From contig JAHFHG010000017.1 in NCBI GenBank assembly GCA_023247035.1, forward strand, positions 1 through 40,300: a stretch of 40,300 nucleotides of DNA. Reading direction: 5' to 3'. The notes beneath the pieces are model-generated. The model did no database searches, was not told the DNA's origin, and saw only the letters and a program-made list of their open reading frames with translations. Both the position numbers and the translations under genes were made by a program. Below are positions 17,861 through 27,504 of this stretch, piece by piece. This DNA is from Candidatus Omnitrophota bacterium (GTDB taxonomy: Bacteria; Omnitrophota; Omnitrophia; Omnitrophales; Aquincolibacteriaceae). How positions within the stretch are numbered: the first letter of the stretch is position 1; every line of letters starts with the position of its first letter.

Positions 17861-18670
17861 TGGGGAGGAGTTACCGTTATCTGGAACGGCCGTCTACCCG
17901 CTCGTACATAACTCGAGTCTCTCTCACGCCTGTCCTGCACATAACTCGGCTGAATTCTTTCGTGAATTTCGTAGTGGAGACTAGGCATGATTGTTAATCC
18001 AAAATCTCCATATTGTTGTTCCATCTTTTTAACATCCGTTACCACTTGCCGTATCGTTTCAAGTGAAAGCCCGTCGATTTCTTTGATTAAATCTGGCTCT
18101 TCCCGGATTTCTACTTTTTTCTGCCTGAGTTTCTTCCCTATTTTTTTTCCTAGTCCCAGTTTGGTTGTGGTTAACCGTATGAATTTACCTTGAGTCACTC
18201 TTCTTTTAATTTCTCGCAGCACTTCTGCACTTTTATGAAAGAACGGCAATGATGACCCTTCCGAACTTACCGAAGTCTCAGTTCCCATATCGATGGAATC
18301 AGATTGTTCTTGCGCAAATTCCAGGCGATCGATCAATGCTAATGCCTGCTGCAAATGATTCTGAGCTTGTTGGATATGGGAGACTTCTTTCTTTATCTCT
18401 CCTGCTTTCTTCAAGATTTTTGCCAGGAGCTCCACAATTCCTGTCAGAAACTCTGTAACCTCTCGGATATCTCCGACAGTCATCGTGTGGTCTGGAGGGA
18501 AAAGCCCGTACGCAAGTCTTTGAGCTAAACGCTCTGAAAGAGAATCAATCTCATTGCCATAACCCTTTTCATATATTCCCCATTCGTGCGCATCAAAAGC
18601 GCGTCGAAGTTCATCGTAAGTCTCCGAAGCCTTTTGTGTAATGAAAAGAAGCGCTTTCTTAATTTTTGCC

Positions 18671-18687
18671 CGCACTTCGGAGCGGGA
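18671..18687. repeat. gcacttcggagcggg repeat copy (encodes SRSEVRA)
   Basis: cgcacttcggagcggga. Confidence 0.6.
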
Positions 18688-19689
18688 GGCGACGATTTGA
18701 AAGGACTCTTCTCTGAAATCCCATTTTCTTTCTTCCAAAATTTGATCCCCATTTCTGAAAACAAGCTGAATTTCTAGGCCAGAAACTTCCTCCGAATAAT
18801 CCCCGCTCAGAGAGGCAACTGCTTGAGGGTGTGTTTTGTCAAATTCCTGTTTCTGCCTGAGCGCCAGTTCTAACACGCGGAGAAAGGAAACTAACGACCT
18901 TTCGGTAAGTCCAAACCGATCTCTAAGCGTTCTCCAAACATCCCTAAGACCGATTTCTTTATAGCCGGCTTCTACAAGCTAAATTATCAACTCACGAGTT
19001 TCTCTATAGTTTATGAAGTCATAATGAATAATACTTGTGAAAGAGTGCAACTTTTTATGATCCCAATCATAATGGCGAATCTCAACGGAAAGATCTTTTG
19101 CTGTAAGCGGTTCCTTCTTGTCTTCGTCCGCAGAGAAAATAATTTCGACAATCCTATCTTCCTCACCCATTCCATGCCAAAGAATCTCTTGCACGAAATC
19201 GAACATAAGATCGCGCGTATTCGAATCATGAGAAAAATAATCGAATACCCTTCTTAAGATGAGAATTTTTGCTTCTTTTGGTTCAGTTTGTCCCTTAACC
19301 CCATAAGGCATCCAGACAACCTCAAAGCGGGTCTTATGGGTTTCTATCTCTTGGATGGTCTCTTTTTTTTCCTGGCTGGTTTCGGCAAATAAGACGGCGT
19401 TAAGATATCTGGGCGCAAGTCCTGACAAAAAATGATCTCCGGCTAAAAGGAGGGCCAGTTCTTCAAGCTCTTCATCTGGAAGTTCGGCTAACTTGGATAA
19501 AACAGGATGGATGATTGCGAACTCGCCTTGCTTTTCTGGAAGGTGAGTTCTATTGAAATTTAACCATCTTATAAATACTCCTTTAAGCGTCTCCCGGTCG
19601 TAGGCAAATTCTTCCCCATCAATGGCTCCTAAAAACCGCTCCAACGTCTCTTTTTCTAATGGGTCCATCCATTCAGGCCATTCTTGCGT

Positions 19690-19705
19690 CCGCACTTCGG
19701 AGCGC
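19690..19705. repeat. gcacttcggagcg repeat copy (encodes LRSEVRT)
   Basis: ccgcacttcggagcgc. Confidence 0.6.
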
Positions 19706-20435
19706 AAAGCGGCCGGCGGCGGTTTGAGTTGTTCGTCCACGAGCCTATTCAATAGCGGCAAGGCCAAATCTTTATTTCTTGCGACGATTGAACTCAAAGC
19801 ACGAAGTTCTGCCTGGACGGGCCGCGGGCCTAAAATTCTCCCCCTCAAAAAATCAGACGGAGCTCTTCTTGCTCTTGCCAAATTCACCGCCACTTCAAAA
19901 GGATAAGAACCCATCGACATTAAATTTTTATAGTAATCCTGATGCCTGGGGCTGACCGAAGTAATTGCAGGCGTAAGAATGAGGTAGGATAAATTTTTGG
20001 CCCTGAGAATCCGCTTAATTCCGTCTTTATGGAAGCCGCCGAAGACTAAGACCGCAGCCTCTTCATTTTTATTCTTCAAAAATTCATCCAAGGCCTTTCC
20101 AAGGGACTGTTCCCCCGCTTGGGCTAATTCGTAGAATTTGATCGCGTTTCGAATATTCCGCTCCCAGCGCTTGAAGAGAACGACCGGCTTGTTCGCCGTC
20201 TTGGCAACAAAATCGGCCAAATCATCGGTATTTAATTTTTGGAGATTACCTTTAACGGCCTCAAACTCTGTGGGTGTCAGTTGGATTTCTTCCAGGCGCC
20301 TGAGAAGCTCGAAACCTTTGTAGTATTGAAATATCTTTTTGTCTTGCTCGTTTTTGAGCTGCGTACTTGCGTAATCATTTTCCAGCCGCTCAATTTCTTG
20401 AAATAAAATTTTGGGATCAACGGCCAAGCGTACGT

Positions 20436-20560
20436 CATCCTGAGGCGCAGTCGAAGGATCTTTCTTTTGAGATTCTTCGTGGTTCGACAGGCTCACCACC
20501 CTGAGCGAAGTCGAAGGGCTGAGCGTTTTGGGTCGAAGGACTTCGCTCAGAGTGACGCGG
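20436..20560. repeat. Composite repeat: cgtcatcctgaggcgcagtcgaaggatc ... gtcgaaggacttcgctcagagtgacg with inner ggttcgacaggctcaccaccctgagcgaagtcgaaggg
   Basis: Terminal inverted arms, inner related palindrome; coincides with the frame change. Confidence 0.75.
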
Positions 20561-20870
20561 ATGAGGAGATAGAATTAAATCGACATTAGGGTAACGGGTT
20601 TGAAACTCTTGAGTAGGAATGTGCTTTGCCGAGAGGTCTTGAATACGTTTAAGGTAGCCCCGCAAGTCGAGCTGGCTTGCAACGAGTCTTTCTTTGAGCT
20701 TCATCCATTCCTTGAGTTCTTTGGAAAAGCGTTGATTCGCCAATTTTGAAATTTCACTTTGGCCAGAGCCTAGGTCTTGCCGGGTTTCCCGGCTAAGCGC
20801 TGCAGCTTGGCGGTAGCGCTCAATGCTCTCCAGATGCAGCTTAATATTGTCCACACCGATGAGTCTCCAA

Positions 20871-20921
20871 TCTCCCCTCACCCTTCCCTCTCCCCCACGG
20901 AGAGGGTTGGGGTGAGGGTGA
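20871..20921. repeat. Palindromic repeat ctcacccttccctctcc...ggagagggttggggtgag, in frame in coding sequence
   Basis: Nearly complementary arms; encodes PHPNPLRGGEGRVRGD. Confidence 0.8.
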
Positions 20922-21506
20922 AAGCGATTGATATGCGCGTACTCGGCGCCGCCGATCCTAAGTTTATCCATTAAAAAGTAAGAGACCTTTTCTTTGACCA
21001 CAGGATCTTTAATGAATCCAAAATACTCATCCGTAGGAACGGGGCCTTCGTAGCCTTCTTCGTAGACCGTCTTGATGCCGTACGTTTCGACAAGGTGCGT
21101 GATCGTCTTGGCGATATTCTCTTGAGCTTCGAGGGAATCGTGGGCGTCTTGGATATAAAGGATTGTTTTGCCGGAGGAGCCTTGAAAGGATTCTTCGATC
21201 TCGCCTAATTCTTGGGGAAGGGAAATATCAGAAGGTGAGAAAGCAGGAATATTTCTTTCTGCATAAGCCGGCGTTTGTGAAAAAATTAAGGAGCAGGACA
21301 GAACAAAAGAAACGAACTGATTCCAAGAAGAATTTTTTTTATGGCTCGGCATTTGGGATAGACCCTCCGAAAGAATTCGGGCAGCAAAATTTAACCGATT
21401 GCCTTTTAAATTGCAATCCTTTTAAAGAGGGAAAAAGCACTTCGGTGAGAGATTCAATAGCGATGACTTGGAATGCTCAAAAATGCTAGGAAAAGTAATG
21501 CGCTAC

Positions 21507-21923
21507 TTATCCGCCGGCCTCGGAAGAAGGAAAATGTTCCCAGAGAAATTCCGGATTCAAAAGCGGCGCGTATCGACGCGGCAAGGGCAGAGGAAAAGTA
21601 ATCATTTCATAGGCGCCGGTGAGGATTCTGGCGCCGGCACAAGAAACCCCTTTCACGGATCCGGTAATCCATTGAGGTATCAAATTTTCCCGCCGTTTTT
21701 TTTCTTCCGCAAGCTGGTTTGAAAATTCAATGCCTGAAAGGGCAATGTTTAAAAACCCACGCTGCAATTTCCGGGCGGGAGTGACGGGAGCCTCGAGCTC
21801 AGCGGCAAAAAGCTTCCAGGGAATGACGCCGACGATCATGAGGAAAATGCCGATCCATAAAAAAATTTTCGTCATTTCGAGCGGGTTCTTTTTGTGTGAA
21901 GCGTTAGTTATTGGGATGGACAA
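21507..21923 (-). CDS. Small secreted protein resembling the exosortase-system-associated TIGR04073 family
   Basis: Hydrophobic N-terminus, RKLQRGFLNIALSGIEF, GARILTGAYEMITFPLPLPRRYAPLLNPEF. Confidence 0.7.
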   Translation of the reverse strand: MSIPITNASHKKNPLEMTKIFLWIGIFLMIVGVIPWKLFAAELEAPVTPARKLQRGFLNIALSGIEFSNQLAEEKKRRENLIPQWITGSVKGVSCAGARILTGAYEMITFPLPLPRRYAPLLNPEFLWEHFPSSEAGG

Positions 21924-21984
21924 AAACCCTAAAGGCAGAGCCGGTCGAAAGCTATTCCTTTAGGGCAACCCTTGCAAGCGAGAT

Positions 21985-24096
21985 TTAAAGTTTGAATAAC
22001 ATCTCCGCATAAGAAGGCACGGGCCACAATCTTGCCGGCGCCAGTGTTTCCAAGGCGTCAATATCCTTGCGAAGTTCGCCCATTGCAGGAAAAACTTTGT
22101 CCCGATACGCTTCAGCCCGGTGGAGGGCTTCATGGACGGATTGCGCTTTCTTAAGGACGGCGTCGAGGACGTCGAGTTTCTTGCTTGCAGACTCAAGGAG
22201 CTCCGAGATCCGCGTCAGTAAATTCTTTTGAACGCTTGCGGAAGCTGAAACGGCCTTGAGCTTTGAAACCGTCTCGGCGAGCTCTGCGGTATACATAATG
22301 ACCGAGGGGATATAAAGCCTCCGCACCATATCCATCGCGGCCAAGGCCTCAATATTGATGTGCTTCGCGTACTGCTCAAGGTAAATTTCGTAACGGGAAT
22401 GCAGTTCCTCTTTCGTGAGGACTTTATATTTTGTGAAAAGTTTGACGGCAGACTCATTCGCCATATAACCCAGGGCTTCAACGGTCGACTTAATGTTAGG
22501 GAGCCCCCGCCTCTTGGCCTCTGCGACCCATCCTTCAGCATAATTGTTCCCGTTGAAAATGACCCGGCTGTGCTTGCCGGCCACGTCTTTCACAATGGCC
22601 GCGGCTTCCTTGTTGATATCCTTCGCCTTTTCAAGCCGCGCCGCCACCTCATCAAGCGCCTCCGCCACGATCGTATTGAGCACCACATTCGGCCCGGAAA
22701 TAGACGCCGAAGAAGGGACCATTCGAAACTCAAACTTGTTTCCCGTGAATGCAAAAGGAGAAGTCCTGTTCCGATCCGTATTGTCTTTGGGAAGCTCAGG
22801 CAGTGTGTCCACGCCGATATTCAGACAGCTCTCGCCCCTCGATTGAGCTTTTTTGCCTTTCGCCAGATTCATTAAAATTTCAGTCAACTCTTCGCCGAGG
22901 AAAATCGAAATGATCGCGGGCGGGGCCTCATTGGCGCCCAGCCTCAAATCATTTCCGGGATTGGCGGCGCCGGCCCTGAGTTTGTCCGCATGTTTGTCGA
23001 CCGCCATAATAAGGGCGGATAAAAAAAGAAGGAACTGCTCATTGTCGTGCGGCGTGTGGCCCGGATCCAATAAATTAGTCCCATCGTCCGTCATCAGCGA
23101 CCAGTTGTTGTGCTTTCCCGATCCATTGACGCCGGCATAAGGTTTTTCGTGAAGAAGGCACACGAGATCATGCCTCAAGGCGACCTTCTGCATACTTTCC
23201 ATCACAAGCTGATTGTGATCCGTTGCAATGTTCACGCTGGTGAAAACAGGCGCCATCTCAAACTGTGCGGGCGCAACCTCGTTGTGCTTTGTCTTGGCCG
23301 AAACGCCCATTTTCCAAAGTTCGGTATCGAGGTCCTTCATGAATTTTGAGATCCGGTCCTTGATCGCCCCAAAATATTGGTCTTCAAGTTCCTGGCCCTT
23401 AGGGGCAGGCGCGCCAAACAAAGTACGCCCGGACGTGATCAAATCCAGGCGCTGATCGTAATACTTTTTATCGATCAAAAAATATTCCTGTTCCGGACCC
23501 ATCGTGGGGAAAACCCGTCTTGAGGTTTTATCTCCCAACGCCTTTAAAACCCGCAGGGCGTGCTTGGAGACAGCTTCCATCGAACGCAGAAGCGGCGTCT
23601 TTTTATCCAAAGCTTCGCCGGTATAAGAGCAAAAAGCCGTGGGAATCGTCAGCGTCAAATTGCCTGCCGCGTCTTCTTTAAGAAAAGCAGGCGAGGTGCA
23701 GTCCCAAGCCGTGTAACCACGCGCTTCAAAAGTGGCGCGGAGACCGCCGCTTGGAAACGAAGAGGCGTCCGGCTCGCCCTTGATAAGCTGCTTGCCGGAG
23801 AACTCCATAATGACGCTGCCTTCCGGTGTGGGAGAAATGAAAGAGTCGTGTTTTTCCGCGGTCTTTCCCGTGAGCGGCTGAAACCAATGAGTATAGTGCG
23901 TCGCGCCTTTCTCAATCGCCCAGTCCTTCATAGCATTAGCCACGACATTGGCCACTTCAAGAATCATGGGCGCGCCCCTTTCAATCGTTTCGCGAAGGGC
24001 TTGGTAGGTTTCCTTGGGAAGCCTTTCTTTCATTGTTTTGTCATTGAAAACATTGGAACCGAATATTTTTGTTGCGTCCATCGTGCCGTTATTCAT
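21985..24096 (-). CDS. glnN: Type III glutamine synthetase (GlnN family)
   Basis: 703 aa; [53 protein letters not shown]. Confidence 0.96.
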   Translation of the reverse strand: MNNGTMDATKIFGSNVFNDKTMKERLPKETYQALRETIERGAPMILEVANVVANAMKDWAIEKGATHYTHWFQPLTGKTAEKHDSFISPTPEGSVIMEFSGKQLIKGEPDASSFPSGGLRATFEARGYTAWDCTSPAFLKEDAAGNLTLTIPTAFCSYTGEALDKKTPLLRSMEAVSKHALRVLKALGDKTSRRVFPTMGPEQEYFLIDKKYYDQRLDLITSGRTLFGAPAPKGQELEDQYFGAIKDRISKFMKDLDTELWKMGVSAKTKHNEVAPAQFEMAPVFTSVNIATDHNQLVMESMQKVALRHDLVCLLHEKPYAGVNGSGKHNNWSLMTDDGTNLLDPGHTPHDNEQFLLFLSALIMAVDKHADKLRAGAANPGNDLRLGANEAPPAIISIFLGEELTEILMNLAKGKKAQSRGESCLNIGVDTLPELPKDNTDRNRTSPFAFTGNKFEFRMVPSSASISGPNVVLNTIVAEALDEVAARLEKAKDINKEAAAIVKDVAGKHSRVIFNGNNYAEGWVAEAKRRGLPNIKSTVEALGYMANESAVKLFTKYKVLTKEELHSRYEIYLEQYAKHINIEALAAMDMVRRLYIPSVIMYTAELAETVSKLKAVSASASVQKNLLTRISELLESASKKLDVLDAVLKKAQSVHEALHRAEAYRDKVFPAMGELRKDIDALETLAPARLWPVPSYAEMLFKL

Positions 24097-24354
24097 AAAA
24101 GTCTTATTTCTCCTTTTTTTATTTATTTTGACCTGAACTTTTAAACTCTAAAGCCGGCGGCCTCTCATCCGAACTGCTTGAGATCCGGAAGCGGAAGAAA
24201 ACGTGGGGGAATTTAACCCTGCAAAGCCAAGCTTGTCAAGCCTATCTTAATGCGCCGCGCGCGAGCAAGGGAAATCTTCTTCGGGCTGCCTTTCCTTTGC
24301 AAAACCTGCTTCCTTAATCCTGAAATCCTGAATACTGCTTAATCCTGATTCTAG

Positions 24355-24437
24355 TTACTGAAGTTTCGGCAGTTAAACAAGGATACACGCTTTCACCTCT
24401 GGGAAAGCGTATTCATTGGATTCCGAAACTTCAGTAA
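24355..24437. repeat. 15-bp perfect inverted repeat (ttactgaagtttcgg) with inner hairpin
   Basis: Arms 24355-24369 and 24423-24437; inner atacacgctttc/gaaagcgtat. Confidence 0.85.
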
Positions 24438-24442
24438 GGATG

Positions 24443-24784
24443 CTAAACCAGGGCCTTTTCTCCCCGTTCACGGGTCCTGATGCGCACGGCTTCCTCAACC
24501 TCATAAACGAAAATCTTGCCGTCGCCCACACCGCCCGTAAAAGCCGAGGCCTGGATGGTCCGAAGGATTTTTTCCACATCCTGATTGAGAGCGACGATTT
24601 CCACCTTGACTTTGGGAAGGAAATCCAGCTTGTATTTCTCCCCCCGCCATTGCTGGATCGTCCCTTTCTGCATCCCGTGGCCTTCGATTTCCGTAATCGT
24701 AATGCCGGGATATCCGGAAGACTCCAGGCCGTGGCGCACGGCATCTAATTTTTCCGGTCTGATAATCGCCTCAATTTTTTTCAT
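24443..24784 (-). CDS. glnB: Nitrogen regulatory protein P-II
   Basis: MKKIEAIIRPEKLDAVRHGL; T-loop YKLDFLPKVKVEIV; GDGKIFVYEVEEAVRIRTRERGEKAL. Confidence 0.96.
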   Translation of the reverse strand: MKKIEAIIRPEKLDAVRHGLESSGYPGITITEIEGHGMQKGTIQQWRGEKYKLDFLPKVKVEIVALNQDVEKILRTIQASAFTGGVGDGKIFVYEVEEAVRIRTRERGEKALV

Positions 24785-24855
24785 TAGAATGACCCTATTT
24801 TTACATCTACGCAGGCTGAACTGTTATTTCTCAATATAAGGATTTGTTTATTGTT

Positions 24856-24872
24856 TGCAATTGAAATGCCAA
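24856..24872 (-). promoter_or_regulatory. Candidate sigma-54 promoter TTGGCATTTCAATTGCA
   Basis: GG and GC separated by exactly 10 nt; about 70 bp upstream of glnB. Confidence 0.7.
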
Positions 24873-24993
24873 TTTCAAAAAAGAATCTGAACTAGAGAAT
24901 AAATTATTTTTGTTATAAAAGATATGAATGTCGGCTTACTATTTTGTAATTATATTCAAACCTAAACGTTTTTGTAGTATCCAAACAGAACGT

Positions 24994-26604
24994 TTATTTA
25001 ATCTCGTAGTTTTTAATTTTGTAGCCCAAGATACGTTCGGTTAATCCCAAAACTTGGGCCGCCTTGCGCTGATTGCCGCCTGTTTTCTCGAGGGCCTGCC
25101 GGATCATTTTTTTCTCCATTTCAGCGATCAGTTCAGGAAGAGGCCCCTCAAAACCTTCAGCCGCGGCCTTTGGAGATTGCGGGGATACCGGATTTTCAGA
25201 AGAACCCTGAAAATTCTTCTTGATTCCCGGAATGGGAAAAATATCCGGCGTAAGCGTGTCTGTTGTGGAAAGAACGACCGCCCGCTCCACTGCATTTTCA
25301 AGCTCGCGGACATTTCCCGGCCAGGAATAATTCATGAGATATTGCATTGCGGCATCGGAAATATACTTCACATTTTTCCGGTTTTCTTGATTCGCCTTTT
25401 GAAGAAAATGGTTCACGAGCAGAGGAATGTCTTCCTTCCTTTCCCGTAAGGCGGGCATAAAAATGGGGATCACATTTAACCGATAGTAGAGGTCTTCGCG
25501 AAAGTGCCCCACCTGAACCTCGGCCTCTAAATCTTTATTCGTCGCCGTAATCAACCGGATATTCACGCGGACGGTGTGCGTCCCCCCGAGCCTTTCAAAT
25601 TCTTTTTCTTGAAGCACGCGCAGGAGCTTGACTTGAGTGCTCGCAGGGATATCTCCGATCTCATCCAAAAATAAAGTCCCGCCGTGGGCCATTTCAAAGC
25701 GGCCGATTTTGGTCGCGCCGGCGCCCGTAAAGGCCCCCTTTTCGTAGCCGAACAGTTCACTTTCAAGGAGGTTCTCGGGAAGGGCCGCGCAGGAGATCTT
25801 GATAAAAGGGCCGTCGGCGCGGTCGCTGTTGTAATGAATCGCGTGAGCCACAAGCTCTTTGCCCGTTCCGCTTTCGCCGCGGAGGATGACGGTAGCGCGC
25901 GTTTGGCTCACAAGCTCAATGGAAGCATAAACGTCGGCCATCCGCTTGCTTTCACCGATAATATTGGCGGGATGGAATTTTTTCTTAAGCTCCTGCTTCA
26001 GGAGAATGTTCTCATTGGCGAGCTTCTCTTTTTCCTTTTCGTGAAGCTGGTGGATCCGGACGGCCTGGGCGACCATCGAACTGATAATCGTAAGAAGGCG
26101 GACATCCTCCTCAAAGGAAATATTTTCCTGAAAAAGGCGGTCGACGCTCAGCGCCCCAATGGCTTTCTGGTCCAGCTTGATGGGGATACAAATGAAAGAA
26201 ATATTGCTTCGTTTAAGGTCCCCGCGCGAGCGCGTGCGGTTCAAAAAAAGAGGCTCATTGCCGACGTTGGGGACCACAATAGGCTCACCGGCCTCAATCA
26301 CTTTTCCCGTAATCCCTTCGCCGATCCGGTAGCGCCCGCGCCCGATGGCCTCTTTATCCAAGCCGTGCGCCAGCTCAATCACACACTCGCCCGTCTTCGC
26401 GTCTAAGAGCGTCAAAGTTCCCCGCTCCATGCCCATCTTCTCGTGGAGAATTTTCATCACCTGGCGCATTACGCCTTCGAGATTCACCGAAGAGTTTATA
26501 GCTTTGGAGATTTCATAAAGAGTGCCCAGTTCGGCAAGCTCGCGTTTCAGGCCCGTGACGGAATCCTTATGATTCTGGGCCTCCGAAGATGTCTTTTTCA
26601 TCAT
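24994..26604 (-). CDS. NifA-like sigma-54-dependent activator (GAF-AAA+-Fis HTH)
   Basis: N-terminal GAF region; Walker [23 protein letters not shown]-terminal [27 protein letters not shown]. Confidence 0.95.
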   Translation of the reverse strand: MMKKTSSEAQNHKDSVTGLKRELAELGTLYEISKAINSSVNLEGVMRQVMKILHEKMGMERGTLTLLDAKTGECVIELAHGLDKEAIGRGRYRIGEGITGKVIEAGEPIVVPNVGNEPLFLNRTRSRGDLKRSNISFICIPIKLDQKAIGALSVDRLFQENISFEEDVRLLTIISSMVAQAVRIHQLHEKEKEKLANENILLKQELKKKFHPANIIGESKRMADVYASIELVSQTRATVILRGESGTGKELVAHAIHYNSDRADGPFIKISCAALPENLLESELFGYEKGAFTGAGATKIGRFEMAHGGTLFLDEIGDIPASTQVKLLRVLQEKEFERLGGTHTVRVNIRLITATNKDLEAEVQVGHFREDLYYRLNVIPIFMPALRERKEDIPLLVNHFLQKANQENRKNVKYISDAAMQYLMNYSWPGNVRELENAVERAVVLSTTDTLTPDIFPIPGIKKNFQGSSENPVSPQSPKAAAEGFEGPLPELIAEMEKKMIRQALEKTGGNQRKAAQVLGLTERILGYKIKNYEIK

Positions 26605-26619
26605 TTGAATACGCCCTTC

Positions 26620-27450
26620 TTATAAATCCCGGAAATCGTTTCCCTCTTTTAAACCGACAAGGGCGATCGCTTTTGCATTGGCACCGCGGATAAATTCCTC
26701 TTGATCGATAAAAATTGTCTTTTCAGCCTCGAATCCAAAGGCCTCGGCTTTGACTTCCACCAGGGATTTAAGCGTCCTTAAACCGACGGCCGGGACATCA
26801 AAACGCATATCTTGATTGGGCTTGGCCACTTTGACGACCACCACCCTGCCCGCGCCCAGCCGGCCGCCGCGCTGGATTGTGTGATCGGTTCCCTCAATCG
26901 CCTCAACCGCGAGAACAGCCCTTTTCTTCACCACAACCGTTTGACCGATATCCAAGGCGGCGATCGACTTCGCCATCCGGAATCCGAACTCAAGGTCTTC
27001 AGCGGTTTCCTTGGAAACCGCTCTTTTTCCGAGAATGCCGGGACCGGGCATCACGCGTTTCATAAAGCAGGTGGAATCGACCAGATCAATGCCTTGATCG
27101 TGGAGGTAGGCGGCGATGCCGGAAAGAAGGGAGTCGTCCTTGAAATCTTTTGTTTTCATAAGCACCTTGACCATTCCCAAATCCGGCCGCACATTTTCCT
27201 GAAAGAGCCTCACCTTTTCTATTTTTCCGGCCATCACCGCCTCGTGCACGCCTTCCGAACGGAAAAATTTAACGAGCCTTTTCAACTCCCCGATCTTGAT
27301 CCACCGGCAGGCATCCGCCATTTTTTCCAAAGCCGGGTCCGCTTCCTTCTGAAGGGCGCAGACCACGACACGGTAGGATTCCTGCCTCGCCTCTTTTAAC
27401 GCTAAAATGGGAAAACGGCCGCCGCCTGCAATAATTCCTATTGTTTTCAT
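26620..27450 (-). CDS. lpxI: UDP-2,3-diacylglucosamine pyrophosphatase LpxI family
   Basis: IGIIAGGGRFPILALKEA; RAVLAVEAIEGTDHTIQRGG; lpx neighbourhood. Confidence 0.93.
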   Translation of the reverse strand: MKTIGIIAGGGRFPILALKEARQESYRVVVCALQKEADPALEKMADACRWIKIGELKRLVKFFRSEGVHEAVMAGKIEKVRLFQENVRPDLGMVKVLMKTKDFKDDSLLSGIAAYLHDQGIDLVDSTCFMKRVMPGPGILGKRAVSKETAEDLEFGFRMAKSIAALDIGQTVVVKKRAVLAVEAIEGTDHTIQRGGRLGAGRVVVVKVAKPNQDMRFDVPAVGLRTLKSLVEVKAEAFGFEAEKTIFIDQEEFIRGANAKAIALVGLKEGNDFRDL

Positions 27451-27504
27451 CGTCTGGAAAGGATCCGCCCTTTTTGAGGTCGACCTGGTCGAAGGGCGCG
27501 CCTC

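Larger units (their letters stand above)
16459..21352 (-). pseudogene. Interrupted large secreted-protein gene (three ORF pieces: 20435-21352, 18979-20499, 16459-18876)
   Basis: N-terminal signal peptide (FVLSCSLIFSQTPAYAE), ILYIQDAHDSLEAQENIAKTI; pieces 18979-20499 and 16459-18876 share one frame with a single TAG at 18979-18981; frame changes within the repeat element at about 20436-20560. Confidence 0.65.

Noticed and set aside
18979-18981. Genome-wide TAG recoding as explanation of the in-frame TAG
   Set aside because: lpxB in this window ends normally at TAG and the other genes show no TAG readthrough pattern; a local lesion is simpler.
20436-20560. CRISPR-like repeat array
   Set aside because: Repeats are palindromic, imperfect and nested, without regular spacers or cas genes.
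24373-24744. 123-aa minus ORF overlapping glnB in another frame
   Set aside because: glnB frame has full P-II motifs; the alternative frame is Arg/Ser-rich shadow sequence.
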